This document shows, piece by piece, positions 9,027 through 17,330 of a stretch of DNA of 64,000 nt; position 1 is the first letter of the stretch, and every line of letters begins with the position of its first letter. The translations under genes were made by a program, and so were the position numbers. The DNA is from Lancefieldella rimae ATCC 49626 (GTDB taxonomy: Bacteria; Actinomycetota; Coriobacteriia; Coriobacteriales; Atopobiaceae): positions 186,001 through 250,000 of the forward strand of contig NZ_ACFE01000002.1 of the NCBI RefSeq assembly GCF_000174015.1, in the 5' to 3' direction. The notes below the pieces were generated by a model that worked only from the letters and a program-made list of their open reading frames with translations, searched no databases and was not told where the DNA came from.

Positions 9027-10007
9027 GTGAAAACAAACGAGCTTATAGGTATTAAGGTATACCTTCCCAAAAAGCAGAATAAAAAGGACAAGGAAGCCGG
9101 ACAGCAGCGCTCGTCAAAACTTGGACGCATCCATGTGATTGTGTTTGACTCTGACCTTCCGCAGGTGGTGGGCGTAATGGTTAAACGTCCCGATATCGCA
9201 GGTATGGTAAAGCGCAATGACGTGTTTGTTGCTTTTGATGCGCTCACCACATTTGACAAGGGATTTCTGGTTGCCCGTCCTGAAGGATCGCTGGATAAAA
9301 AGGCGATAGCGCGTCTCGGGCTTGACTGGGATCGCTGCATCATGTGGCACGGTATGAAAGCCGTGACCGAATCAGGAAAAACGCTCGGTTTTGTCAGCGG
9401 TGCAAACTTCAATCCGGCTACCGGCCACGTCAATAACTTCCTAGTGGATAGCGGATCTTCTGCTGCGGCTCTTATCGGCTCGTTTGAAATTAAGCCCGAA
9501 TGGGTGTTGGGTTATCGTGACGATGCCATGATTCTTACGGCCGACGCGGAGAGCGCAGCGCTCTCGGGAGGTCTTGCCGGTAAGGCGGGCGAAGGGTATG
9601 CCGCAGCCGTTGCCAAAGGTTCCGAGCTTGCCGGAAAAGCAGGTAAGGCAATGTCTGAGGCAAGCGTCAAAGGCGGGCGCTCGCTTGGACACATGATCGG
9701 CAAAGCAAAACGAGCTCTTGAAGACGCCACCGAGCCCGAGAATGCTACCGAGCCGCGACCGGATCCGGTACCCGCCGAGGCTGTTGCGCTTGAAGAACCG
9801 AGTGCCGAGAAGAGCCTTGGCGGCACGGTGTCTCAGGAACCCGTTAAGACGTATGCACCGACATCGCAGAGGAGCTCATCGACAAAGAAGAAAGCCTCTT
9901 CCCGAGTGACATCTGACGACGCAGCAAAGAGCTTCGGCAAGCAGCTGGGGCGCATGGGCAAGATGTTCTCGTCCTTTAAGGATGAGTTTGATGAGGCAAG
10001 TAAGTAG
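9027..10007 (+). CDS. PRC-barrel domain protein
   Basis: This 326-residue protein contains two PRC-barrel-like segments: residues about 1-80 (start KTNELIGIKVYLPKK, then LGRIHVIVFD) and about 95-175 (LGFVSGANFNPATGHVNNFLV). A helical Ala/Gly-rich stretch and a Ser/Lys-rich tail follow. PRC barrels are small beta-barrel modules seen in photosynthetic reaction-centre H subunits, RimM and many uncharacterised stress proteins. GTG 9027 is chosen because GAAAGGG sits at good spacing and a terminator lies across any longer start. The MgtE-like protein at 11848 also begins with a PRC-like module. No function can be assigned. Confidence 0.7.
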   Translation: MKTNELIGIKVYLPKKQNKKDKEAGQQRSSKLGRIHVIVFDSDLPQVVGVMVKRPDIAGMVKRNDVFVAFDALTTFDKGFLVARPEGSLDKKAIARLGLDWDRCIMWHGMKAVTESGKTLGFVSGANFNPATGHVNNFLVDSGSSAAALIGSFEIKPEWVLGYRDDAMILTADAESAALSGGLAGKAGEGYAAAVAKGSELAGKAGKAMSEASVKGGRSLGHMIGKAKRALEDATEPENATEPRPDPVPAEAVALEEPSAEKSLGGTVSQEPVKTYAPTSQRSSSTKKKASSRVTSDDAAKSFGKQLGRMGKMFSSFKDEFDEASK

Positions 10008-10012
10008 CTGCA

Positions 10013-10516
10013 ATGTTTTTTGACAACGAAGTCATAGAGCTCATTCTTTTCTTCATAGTCTTTGCTGCATTTAGTCTTTGTGCCATGGCTTTTGTGTTGC
10101 AGATCTCTTCCGTGCGGAAGAGATACAAGGAGCTTAGGGGGCAGGATTGCATCAAGAAAGCCGTTGAGGAAGTCTTTTCTCAGCGGTCGATGCTTCCGCG
10201 ACTGATTAAGAATATCGCAGCCTGCTTTTTTATAGCGGCACAACTCTTTGTTTTTAAAATAATCCTTAGGAGAATGCCGCTTGTTTGGGTTATGGGCTTG
10301 GCTTTGGTATATCTTGTCGTGTTTCTTATCTACGTAACAATTTCCTCTAACGATAAACGTCGTAAGTGTTTTGTCCGGCGCATTAGGTGTCTCTTTAAAC
10401 CGGTGCAAAAAGAGAAAGAGCCAGACAAAAGGAAGCGGCCAGCCAAGGAGAAACAGGCTCAAAAGAAACCCATCCGGAAGAAACCCTCTAAAGGCAGCCT
10501 ATCTGCGAAAAAGTAA
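10013..10516 (+). CDS. Small basic-tailed membrane protein, unknown
   Basis: This 167-residue protein has three predicted membrane helices (about 8-30, 65-85 and 90-110) and a strongly basic Lys/Arg/Pro-rich C-terminal tail of about 50 residues. It begins five bases after the PRC-barrel gene stop and is probably co-transcribed with it. I do not recognise a family. The basic tail is probably cytoplasmic and could contact RNA, DNA or acidic lipid head groups, but that is speculation. Confidence 0.65.
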   Translation: MFFDNEVIELILFFIVFAAFSLCAMAFVLQISSVRKRYKELRGQDCIKKAVEEVFSQRSMLPRLIKNIAACFFIAAQLFVFKIILRRMPLVWVMGLALVYLVVFLIYVTISSNDKRRKCFVRRIRCLFKPVQKEKEPDKRKRPAKEKQAQKKPIRKKPSKGSLSAKK

Positions 10517-10519
10517 TCC

Positions 10520-11848
10520 CTAGAGTCCCATGGCCTGCAGGACAAACATGACAACGGTCAAAATGATAACGGTGACGATAGTGAACCACGTGAGTAAGTT
10601 CCACGCACGTCCGTTAGCAAACGTTCCCATGATGTGCCTATCGGCTGCAATAACTACCATAAAGATGAGTAGGACGGGTAGCAGGATGCCGTTTATGACC
10701 TGGGCAACAAGCATGATTCCAAAGAGGCTTACACCTGGTATCAAAATGACTATAGCCGAGATAACCAAGACTAATGTGATAATGCCATGGTAGAGTGGGG
10801 CTTCGGACCAGGTCCGATCTGCACCGCGTTCCCAACCAAATGCTTCGCAGATGGCGCTTGCCGTAATACCGGGCAAAACGCATGCGGCAAGAAACGATGC
10901 GCCTACCATGCCCAAGGCAAAGAGTGTAGAGGCATATTGACCTGCAAGTGGCACTAAAGCAGATGCAGCTTCGGCGGCGGAATCTACGCGAATTCCCGCG
11001 GGAAAGAGAACCGTTCCCGTGGTGAGCATGATAAACCAGGTGATAATCTCCGCCAGAACAGCTCCGGCAACATTGTCGGCACGTTGCGCGGGAATGTCGC
11101 TGGTATCGAGGTTCTTCTCGACAACGTTTGATGCAACAAGAAACATCATGTATGGGCTGATGGTGGTACCGATATTCGCAACCAAAAGCGAGATATACGA
11201 AGGGTCGGTGGACATCTGCGGGATGGCGGTGACGCGGAGCGCTTCGAGCCAGTCGGGTTTTGCGAGGATGCCCGCCACTACATACGTAACAAAAATGCAG
11301 CTGATGGCCAAGAGGATCTTTTCGATACGGCGATACGATCCGCCTACGGTAAGAATCCAGACGAGAAGAGCGCTGATGGGTACCGAAACATAGGTTGGGA
11401 TACCAAAAAGATCCATACTTGAAGCGATACCTGCGAACTCCGAGAATGTTACTGCAATATTTGATATCAAAAGTGCAAACATTGCGAGGGTTGAGAGACG
11501 GATGCCAAAGCGCTCGCGTATGAGGGAAGCGAGGCCTTTGCCGGTGACGCAGCCCATGCGCGCCGAGGTTTCCTGTACTACGATGAGCAAAAAGCACATG
11601 ATAGGCACGGTCCAGAGCTGCGTATAACCAAACGACGCACCGGCGCTGGAATACGTTGCAATACCGCCGGCGTCGTTGCCCGCAAATGCCGCGAGCAGCC
11701 CCGGTCCCATGGCCATGAGGATATACTTCCAGCTGTTCTTGTTGACCTTTTTAGGTTCGGCTGAGGCGGGAGAAAGGTCTTGGGTCAGCGGTTTATGTTC
11801 GGCAGAGGCAGACGGAGTAATGTTCTTCTTGTTGTTCTCGCCATACAT
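10520..11848 (-). CDS. NRAMP-related transporter, magnesium (NRMT) type
   Basis: This 442-residue SLC11/NRAMP-fold carrier has about 11 helices after a 40-residue polar N-terminus. The first helix reads GPGLLAAFAGNDAGG, where Mn/Fe carriers have DPGN, and the sixth helix reads TTISPYMMF, where they have the MPH motif with its metal-binding Met. Loss of both transition-metal motifs is the signature of NRAMP-related magnesium transporters, a class characterised in a coriobacterial relative (Eggerthella). The start ATG overlaps the stop of the upstream MgtE/CBS gene by one base (TAATG), so the two are translationally coupled, which supports a joint role in Mg2+ handling. The family fold is sure. 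Mg2+ specificity is inferred from the missing motifs and context. Confidence 0.85.
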   Translation of the reverse strand: MYGENNKKNITPSASAEHKPLTQDLSPASAEPKKVNKNSWKYILMAMGPGLLAAFAGNDAGGIATYSSAGASFGYTQLWTVPIMCFLLIVVQETSARMGCVTGKGLASLIRERFGIRLSTLAMFALLISNIAVTFSEFAGIASSMDLFGIPTYVSVPISALLVWILTVGGSYRRIEKILLAISCIFVTYVVAGILAKPDWLEALRVTAIPQMSTDPSYISLLVANIGTTISPYMMFLVASNVVEKNLDTSDIPAQRADNVAGAVLAEIITWFIMLTTGTVLFPAGIRVDSAAEAASALVPLAGQYASTLFALGMVGASFLAACVLPGITASAICEAFGWERGADRTWSEAPLYHGIITLVLVISAIVILIPGVSLFGIMLVAQVINGILLPVLLIFMVVIAADRHIMGTFANGRAWNLLTWFTIVTVIILTVVMFVLQAMGL

Positions 11849-13728
11849 TAGAAGACCAGCCCGACAGAGGTTTGCAGAACAAAAAGACCACCGGCGGCTG
11901 CCAGGTAAGTTACCACGGCAATGGCCATTGAGATAAGAGAGAGGGCGAAGCCTGAGGTTTCCTGGTTCTTCTCGTCACGGTGTCGAAGAATGGCAAGGTA
12001 TGCCGGGGTCAGGATGAATGAAATCAAGGCCGAGAGAGCGGCGGCGCCGAATGCCGAGACCACAATGTGATGGATGATTGATCCCGCAGGCACCTCCATC
12101 AGCCAATTCATAATAACCGCGTCGAGACCGGCTCCAAGTGCGGCGGTCACGCCCGAAACCAGAAGGCCCAAGAGCAGTGAGCGGAAACCAAAGCCCAGAA
12201 TGGAGGGGGAGTCTTCGCTTCCGGGATCGTCCTCGAGGAAGAAGTTGGTGACGTAGCTGATGGTGTCGTCGGCGAGGATAAGCGCCACCGGCATGGCAAG
12301 GCAGGCGAGAAACACCAGCGTTGGAGCAATGTTTGTATTGAAGACGAGCGAGCTTGCAGCCGATGCGGCGCCCGTTGCAATAATCCAGAAGAAGATCCAG
12401 ATGTTGCGATGGAAAAACCAAATGACGTCGCGGCTTCGCTCGCCGCCGTCGCCATCGGAGCTGCCGCCGGCAATCTGCAGGTCTTCGGCGTGCTCCTCTT
12501 CGAGGACGTCCAGTGCATCATCGACCGTGACGATGCCAAGCAGGCGCTGGTCATCCGAGACAACCGGCATGGCAAGCAAGTTGTATTTGGCGATGTTACG
12601 CGCAACGTCTTCCTGGTCGTCTTCGGGCGATGCGGTAACGAGGTTCTTGTTGGCGATCTCTTCGAGTTTCTGGGTTTGGTCGGAGACGATAAGCTGATTC
12701 AAGGTAACAATGCCTGAAAGACGGCCGTCGGAATCCGTGAGGTAAAGATAACGAACCGTCTCAAAGTCCTCGTCAAGAGCGCGTAGTCGCTCAAACGCAT
12801 ACGCAACCGTTTGGTCTTCCGGCAGCGAGAGTGCTTCCGAGGTCATGATACGGCCGGCGGTGTCCTCACGATATCCCAGCAACTGACGGATGGCGCGCTG
12901 TTCTTTAACGCCCATCAAGCGCAGGAGCTTCTCGGCACGGTCGTAACTCAACTCGGAAACCAGCTCGGCTGCGTCATCCGGATCCATTTCTGACAGGATG
13001 CGCGACGCCTCTTTTTCGTTCATGCCGCCGATGAGCTCAACGGCCATGGCGTCGTCGTTAAATTCCGCCATTGCACCGGCGCGCTGCTCGTCATCGAGCT
13101 GGGCAAAGACTTGGCTCCGCAGACGGGAGTCCAGGCGTTCGATGATGTCTGCGACATCAGCGGGGTGCAGCTCATCGAGGGTTTTGTGTGAGACGGACAG
13201 CTTGACGTTGGAAAGATCGCGTTCCACTAAGTCCATGTAGCTCCATGCGATGATGCGCTCCGGTATGGGGCGACCCATGGCGCGAGCAGCGCGGGTTACG
13301 ATGGTTTCGAGCTTTGGCGACAAGCTGCGCAAAAGCCCTCGCACACCCACCTCGGCGCCCAGCAGGCGAAGCTGCGTTGAGCTGGTGTCGGAGAGTTTGA
13401 GGTCATTAACGCGGACAACACGGATGCCGCGTGTATCAACGATTTGCTTATTAAGGATGTCGCGGGCGAGAAGGACCTCATTAGGTTGCAGGTACGAGAA
13501 GCGAATCTCAGTGGAAGGTACCTTCAGCGTAATGGTGTCTTCATCGTAGGATTCCACGTATTTGCGCCAGGATATCATGAGAGGTGTGCGACCGGGCCCC
13601 ATAAAAGCAAGAGACGTGATGCGAGGAAAAACCTCGCCGGTGGCAATGCCAAGATCGGAAACAACGCCGATCTTCTCGCCCTGTGAATCCATTACGGGAT
13701 TTCCAAGAAGTTGGGATAGGTAAATCAT
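11848..13728 (-). CDS. MgtE-N/CBS protein with atypical membrane domain
   Basis: The protein is 626 residues. Order of domains: PRC-like beta module (about 1-110), MgtE intracellular N domain (about 186-288, HPADVADIIERL and DPDDAAELVSEL repeats), a CBS pair (about 296-415) and four or five membrane helices (about 436-626). The membrane part lacks the GGNAGSQ-like pore motif of true MgtE channels, so it may sense Mg2+ and gate or regulate the coupled NRAMP-related carrier rather than conduct ions itself. ATG 13728 has a good GGAG site; the longer frame starting at 13776 does not. The leader upstream is structured (see 13741-13850). Confidence 0.85.
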   Translation of the reverse strand: MIYLSQLLGNPVMDSQGEKIGVVSDLGIATGEVFPRITSLAFMGPGRTPLMISWRKYVESYDEDTITLKVPSTEIRFSYLQPNEVLLARDILNKQIVDTRGIRVVRVNDLKLSDTSSTQLRLLGAEVGVRGLLRSLSPKLETIVTRAARAMGRPIPERIIAWSYMDLVERDLSNVKLSVSHKTLDELHPADVADIIERLDSRLRSQVFAQLDDEQRAGAMAEFNDDAMAVELIGGMNEKEASRILSEMDPDDAAELVSELSYDRAEKLLRLMGVKEQRAIRQLLGYREDTAGRIMTSEALSLPEDQTVAYAFERLRALDEDFETVRYLYLTDSDGRLSGIVTLNQLIVSDQTQKLEEIANKNLVTASPEDDQEDVARNIAKYNLLAMPVVSDDQRLLGIVTVDDALDVLEEEHAEDLQIAGGSSDGDGGERSRDVIWFFHRNIWIFFWIIATGAASAASSLVFNTNIAPTLVFLACLAMPVALILADDTISYVTNFFLEDDPGSEDSPSILGFGFRSLLLGLLVSGVTAALGAGLDAVIMNWLMEVPAGSIIHHIVVSAFGAAALSALISFILTPAYLAILRHRDEKNQETSGFALSLISMAIAVVTYLAAAGGLFVLQTSVGLVF

Positions 13729-13740
13729 GTGTGCTCCTTT

Positions 13741-13850
13741 GTGCAGCTTGCACGTGCGCAAGCAGCGAGTTTGCAATTACACCCCTGACGGTGTAATTGA
13801 GCACACCGCGAGGGGTCAGCGACTGTGAGGTCGGGGTTTCATGCTGACCT
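13741..13850 (-). promoter_or_regulatory. Structured leader of the mgtE-like/NRMT operon
   Basis: Read on the minus strand, GGTCAGC (13842-13850 region) can pair with GCTGACC about 20 bases later, enclosing a short uORF. The same segment's ACCCCT can instead pair with AGGGGT further down. A perfect 10-bp hairpin (13774-13799, arms CAATTACACC/GGTGTAATTG) and a smaller one (about 13746-13763) lie before the mgtE ribosome site. Mutually exclusive pairing upstream of Mg2+ genes suggests attenuation or riboswitch-like control. It does not match the M-box or yybP motifs as I know them. Confidence 0.45.
13816..13842 (-). CDS. Possible leader peptide MKPRPHSR
   Basis: This eight-codon frame is preceded by AAAGG at five-base spacing. 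It encodes Lys-Pro-Arg-Pro-His-Ser-Arg inside the structured leader, ending about 90 bases before the mgtE-like start. Proline-containing leader peptides sense low Mg2+ through ribosome behaviour in enterobacterial mgtA (MgtL). A parallel here is inference only, and the frame is short enough to be chance. Confidence 0.35.
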   Translation of the reverse strand: MKPRPHSR

Positions 13851-13991
13851 TTCTCCTTGTCTCTTTGGGTAGCGAAAGCCACTCATACCAAGAGCATTGT
13901 AGCAGCTAGAGGTTTCGTGAGAGGCGAGAAACTTTTGCGACTCTAAGTTTTTGACAGGTTTTAATGGCTTTCCATCTGTAGCCTTGGATAA

Positions 13992-14024
13992 ATAAAACTG
14001 CACCCGGTCAGTAACCGGGTGCAG
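13992..14024 (-). terminator. Rho-independent terminator after lemA
   Basis: A near-perfect hairpin with arms CTGCACCCGG and CCGGGTGCAG is followed on the minus strand by TTTTATTT. It lies 30 bases beyond the lemA stop. Confidence 0.85.
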
Positions 14025-14054
14025 CAGGCGGACAGATGTAACAAAACAAAGCGT

Positions 14055-14609
14055 TTAGAACTGCACCTTTGGAGCCTGACGAACTGCATCGTTTTCAACG
14101 GTGAAGCCCTGGCGAGGCTTAAAGCGTGAACCGGCGATGAGGGAGTTGGGGAAGACAGCGATGACATTGTTGTAATCCATGACCACATCGTTGTAGCTCA
14201 TGCGTGCATAGCTAATGCGATTCTCAGTATCGGTGAGCTCGGACTGAAGCTGCTGGAAATTCTCGTTTGCCTTAAGTTCAGGATAGCTTTCGGCAACCGC
14301 AAAAAGCGAGGTCAACGCATTGGAAAGCGTACCCGAAGCCTCCATCTTTTCCTGAGGCGTGCGAGCGGATGCGACGGCTCCGCGAGCTGCGATTACCGCC
14401 TCAAGTGTGCCGGACTCATGCTTTGCATAGCCTTTGACGGTCTCAACAAGGTTTGGAATGAGGTCATTTCGACGCTGGAGCTGTGTGTCGATGGTCTGCC
14501 ATGCGTTATCGACCTTATTGTTGGCTCGAATAATTTTGTTGTAGACCGAGATACCCCAGAGTACCAGCAAGACCACAAGAACGACGACAACAATTATTGC
14601 GATTTCCAT
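14055..14609 (-). CDS. lemA: LemA family protein
   Basis: This 184-residue protein has one N-terminal membrane helix (IAIIVVVVLVVLLVLWGI) followed by the LemA four-helix region: NKIIRANNKVDNAW, then RRNDLIPNLVETVKGYA and a C-terminal YARMSYNDVVMDYN. These are the conserved LemA segments. LemA proteins have an extracytoplasmic or periplasmic-side helical bundle of poorly known function and often pair with HtpX or TPM proteins, neither of which is adjacent here. ATG 14609 is chosen because AAAGGA lies six bases upstream; a GTG at 14624 has no such site. It is a single-gene transcript with its own terminator. Confidence 0.9.
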   Translation of the reverse strand: MEIAIIVVVVLVVLLVLWGISVYNKIIRANNKVDNAWQTIDTQLQRRNDLIPNLVETVKGYAKHESGTLEAVIAARGAVASARTPQEKMEASGTLSNALTSLFAVAESYPELKANENFQQLQSELTDTENRISYARMSYNDVVMDYNNVIAVFPNSLIAGSRFKPRQGFTVENDAVRQAPKVQF

Positions 14610-14718
14610 ATCCAGTCCTTTCACGTGCGGCGGTGTACTAGGTCAATCGCAGTACTAATTGATGTAAGTGTACCCAAAACGTATGGATGATACAAATATG
14701 AGCTAAAATTGAGACGGA

Positions 14719-14811
<93 letters not shown>

Positions 14812-14859
14812 AAAGCGGTATTATCCTACCTCATAACGCAACTTTTTACGAGGAGACTG

Positions 14860-15456
14860 ATGGATTATTTTACAAATACAGAGAGTTCTCAAGATTTTGG
14901 TGCCAATAGCGAGAAAGACGGCGACAAGAATGGCGAGAAAAAAAGTGAGAAGATTATCGTAAAGAGTGAGCAAAACAGTGCTGCACGTGACGAGAAGTAC
15001 ATGCGGCTTGCGCTTTCGGAGGCGGCCGCTGCCGCAGCCGAGGGAGAAGTACCCATCGGAGCCGTTGTGGTGTGCGACGGAGAGGTGATTGCAAGTGCCC
15101 ATAATCGACGTGAGGTTGATAATAGCCCGTCGGCACACGCAGAGTTTCTCGCCATGGAAGAAGCATCTCGCGTGCTGAAACGCTGGCGACTCACAGGCTG
15201 CACGGTGTACGTGACGCTTGAGCCGTGCCTTATGTGTGCAGGTCTGATGGTTAATTCACGCATAGACCGATGTGTATTTGGTGCCTGCGATCCTAAAGGT
15301 GGAGCTCTCGGTACGCTTTATGACGTAAGCTGCGATTCAAGATTGAATCATGAGTTTCAGGTAACATCGGGCGTGCTTGCCAATGAGGCAGCGGCACAGC
15401 TCAAAGCCTTTTTCCGGGAACGTCGCCAGCGGTCAAGTAGTATTGGGCACAACTGA
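14860..15456 (+). CDS. tadA: tRNA-specific adenosine deaminase TadA
   Basis: This 198-residue enzyme converts A34 to inosine in tRNA-Arg(ACG). Zinc-site motifs are AHAEFLAM (His and catalytic Glu) and PCLMC (two Cys), with GAVVV and the C-terminal helix AAAQLKAFFRERR. The family usually has about 150-160 residues. The extra 40 N-terminal residues (DYFTNTE..., Glu/Lys/Asp rich) look disordered and carry no recognised domain. Start ATG 14860 has AGGAG at good spacing; the open frame extends back through the tRNA gene, which is not credible as coding. Confidence 0.92.
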   Translation: MDYFTNTESSQDFGANSEKDGDKNGEKKSEKIIVKSEQNSAARDEKYMRLALSEAAAAAAEGEVPIGAVVVCDGEVIASAHNRREVDNSPSAHAEFLAMEEASRVLKRWRLTGCTVYVTLEPCLMCAGLMVNSRIDRCVFGACDPKGGALGTLYDVSCDSRLNHEFQVTSGVLANEAAAQLKAFFRERRQRSSSIGHN

Positions 15457-15478
15457 GAGTTGTAGCCTGTCAAATAAG

Positions 15479-15862
15479 TTACAGCATTAAAGCGTAGATA
15501 AGGCAGATAAGCGCCAGTAACGGAAACATTCCCTGCTTGGCGGCTGCACTACGTTTGTCGGGTGAGGTAATGAAAAGGAGAAGTGCTGCAGCGAACATAG
15601 AACCGGTGCCAAAAAGTACCAATGCGATTCCAGTTATGTTCCCCATGAGCTGGAGTACGCAGCCAAAAAGAACTTCGATTGCCAAAAACAGATTATAAAA
15701 TCCTTGGTTAAATGCCATCTCGCGAGTATTTTCTACCTCGTCCTGTGTGAGACCAAAAACAGTGCGGCTCTTCTCTCCTGTCCATGCAAAGGATTCCATA
15801 TAGAAGATAAAGATATGTAAAAGCGCTGACAAAATACTAAAAATCAAACCTGCAACAAACAT
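15479..15862 (-). CDS. DUF1304 membrane protein
   Basis: This 127-residue protein has four hydrophobic helices. The first contains HIFIFYMESFAW, and NQGFYNLFLA and a C-terminal ALICLIYALML complete the DUF1304 pattern. The function of the family is unknown. A good ribosome site (AAGGAG) precedes ATG 15862. It lies between convergent tadA and the helicase gene, and is probably a single unit. Confidence 0.85.
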   Translation of the reverse strand: MFVAGLIFSILSALLHIFIFYMESFAWTGEKSRTVFGLTQDEVENTREMAFNQGFYNLFLAIEVLFGCVLQLMGNITGIALVLFGTGSMFAAALLLFITSPDKRSAAAKQGMFPLLALICLIYALML

Positions 15863-15903
15863 GGAACTCCTTATATCTTGACTATGTTACGTGTGTGCCG
15901 TAT

Positions 15904-15920
15904 GCCGATACGATATCGGC
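15904..15920. repeat. Short perfect inverted repeat near the helicase 3' end
   Basis: Arms GCCGATA/TATCGGC surround a three-base loop directly after the helicase stop. It could act as a weak terminator, but no clear T run follows. Confidence 0.4.
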
Positions 15921-15923
15921 AAG

Positions 15924-17297
15924 CTAAAAGTGCCTTCCGTAACGACCTCCAAAGCCGCGTCCGCGTGCCTTCGAGCCTGAAAACATGGGACGTATGGGTT
16001 TTGTGGCAGGTCGGTTTTGTGGCAATACGATACGACCCTCCTGATACCCAAAATTGGGGAGATCCCACGTCGAAATAAGCGATTTCGTAAAGTACTCAAT
16101 CTCGCGGAGCGGAGCAATTTCATCCGGAGCCATAAACGTAAACGCTTGACCTGCGCTTCCCGCGCGTCCGGTGCGTCCGATACGATGGACGTAATCCTCA
16201 GGATCCAGCGGTACGTCAAAATTGACCACGGCGTCTATGCCCTGCACGTCAATGCCTCGGCTCATGACATCGGTTGCAACCAGAATTTGAATGGTGCCGT
16301 TACGAAACTTGGTTAGCGCGCGAGTGCGAGCACCTTGAGGCCGATCGGCATGCATGACGTCAACCTTGAAACCGGCGTTGTTGAGCGCCGCATAAACACT
16401 GTCCACGCGGAGCTTCGTGCGACAAAAGACCAGGATTCGCTCGGGTGCAGGACGAAAAGAACGTATCAAAGATTCAAGTAATTCTACCTTTTGCCCCTGC
16501 ACGACGGGGCACAGATGTTCCTCAACGGTGTCGGCAGTTTGCCCGGTTCGCGCAATTTCAATCATCGTGGGGTCGTGGAGCATATTGTCGATGGTTGAGA
16601 TGATTGACGGCGGTAGTGTTGCCGAGAAGAGCAACGTTTGACGCTTAGGCGGCAGTGTGTCCATAATGCGGCGAACGCTGGGCCAAAATCCCATATCAAG
16701 CATGCGGTCTGCCTCGTCTAAAATAAAAACTTTGATGTTTTTCAGGTTGACCTGATGATGTTCAATCAGGTCCAGAAGGCGCCCGGGAGTAGCAACTAAA
16801 AGGTCGCAACCTGCTTGCACGGCGGAAATCTGTCGTTTAAGCTTTGCGCCGCCGGTAATAATAACCGCACGTTGACCGGTGCTTTTGCATATTGTGGTGG
16901 CAACGCGTTCAATTTGCGTGGCAAGTTCTCGGGTAGGCGTGACGATAAGCGCCTGCGGATCGCGAGTTCTGTTTCGCCTACGTTTGCCCCCACGTTGACG
17001 TCGGCGTTGGCTCTCCTGCTGCTGCGAGCTTTGTTGCTGCCCATCCTGCGGCTGGCATTGGACCTCGGGGCGATCGGTCTTCTCGTCCCCAAAGCCTGTA
17101 TCGATAACCTGTAGCGCCGGAAAAACGAAGGCAGCGGTCTTGCCCGTGCCGGTTTGTGCGGAGGCAACCACGTCTTTTCCTGCCAAAACGGCGGGGATTG
17201 CCGCAGCCTGTATGGGGGTCGGCGTGTTGAAACCAAGTGTCTCAACGCCCGTAAGAATGTGCTCGTTTAGCCCGAGCTCGGCAAAAGTAGTATCCAT
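15924..17297 (-). CDS. DEAD-box RNA helicase
   Basis: This 457-residue ATP-dependent RNA helicase has a Q motif TPTPIQ (about 25), motif I AQTGTGKT (47-54), DEAD (194-197), SAT within LLFSATLP, and motif VI HRIGRTGRAG. Between motif I and Ia there is an unusual insertion of about 45 residues (69-114), Gln/Ser-rich then Arg/Lys-rich. The C-terminus is a short RGRGFGGRYGR tail. Both are candidate RNA-binding, phase-separating segments. ATG 17297 has no Shine-Dalgarno, and a -10-like TATACT ends only about ten bases upstream, so the message may be leaderless. It is probably a stress or cold-response helicase (CsdA/RhlE class), but the exact subfamily is unresolved. Confidence 0.9.
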   Translation of the reverse strand: MDTTFAELGLNEHILTGVETLGFNTPTPIQAAAIPAVLAGKDVVASAQTGTGKTAAFVFPALQVIDTGFGDEKTDRPEVQCQPQDGQQQSSQQQESQRRRQRGGKRRRNRTRDPQALIVTPTRELATQIERVATTICKSTGQRAVIITGGAKLKRQISAVQAGCDLLVATPGRLLDLIEHHQVNLKNIKVFILDEADRMLDMGFWPSVRRIMDTLPPKRQTLLFSATLPPSIISTIDNMLHDPTMIEIARTGQTADTVEEHLCPVVQGQKVELLESLIRSFRPAPERILVFCRTKLRVDSVYAALNNAGFKVDVMHADRPQGARTRALTKFRNGTIQILVATDVMSRGIDVQGIDAVVNFDVPLDPEDYVHRIGRTGRAGSAGQAFTFMAPDEIAPLREIEYFTKSLISTWDLPNFGYQEGRIVLPQNRPATKPIRPMFSGSKARGRGFGGRYGRHF

Positions 17298-17300
17298 GCA

Positions 17301-17330
17301 TATAAGTATACTGTCTATACGTATACTGTC
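17301..17330 (-). promoter_or_regulatory. Tandem 15-bp repeat in the helicase promoter
   Basis: Two adjacent copies of TATANGTATACTGTC on the plus strand (one mismatch) each contain the palindrome GTATAC. On the minus strand this places TATACT where a -10 box would be and TTAACA upstream. It could be duplicated -10 elements or a repressor site. Confidence 0.45.

Noticed and set aside
8974-9030. 19-codon frame whose TGA overlaps the GTG of the PRC-barrel gene
   Set aside because: It spans a rho-independent terminator and its ribosome site is too close to the ATG; treated as chance.
13729-13900. M-box or yybP-ykoY riboswitch upstream of the mgtE-like gene
   Set aside because: No match to the conserved core of either motif could be found by eye; described only as a structured leader.
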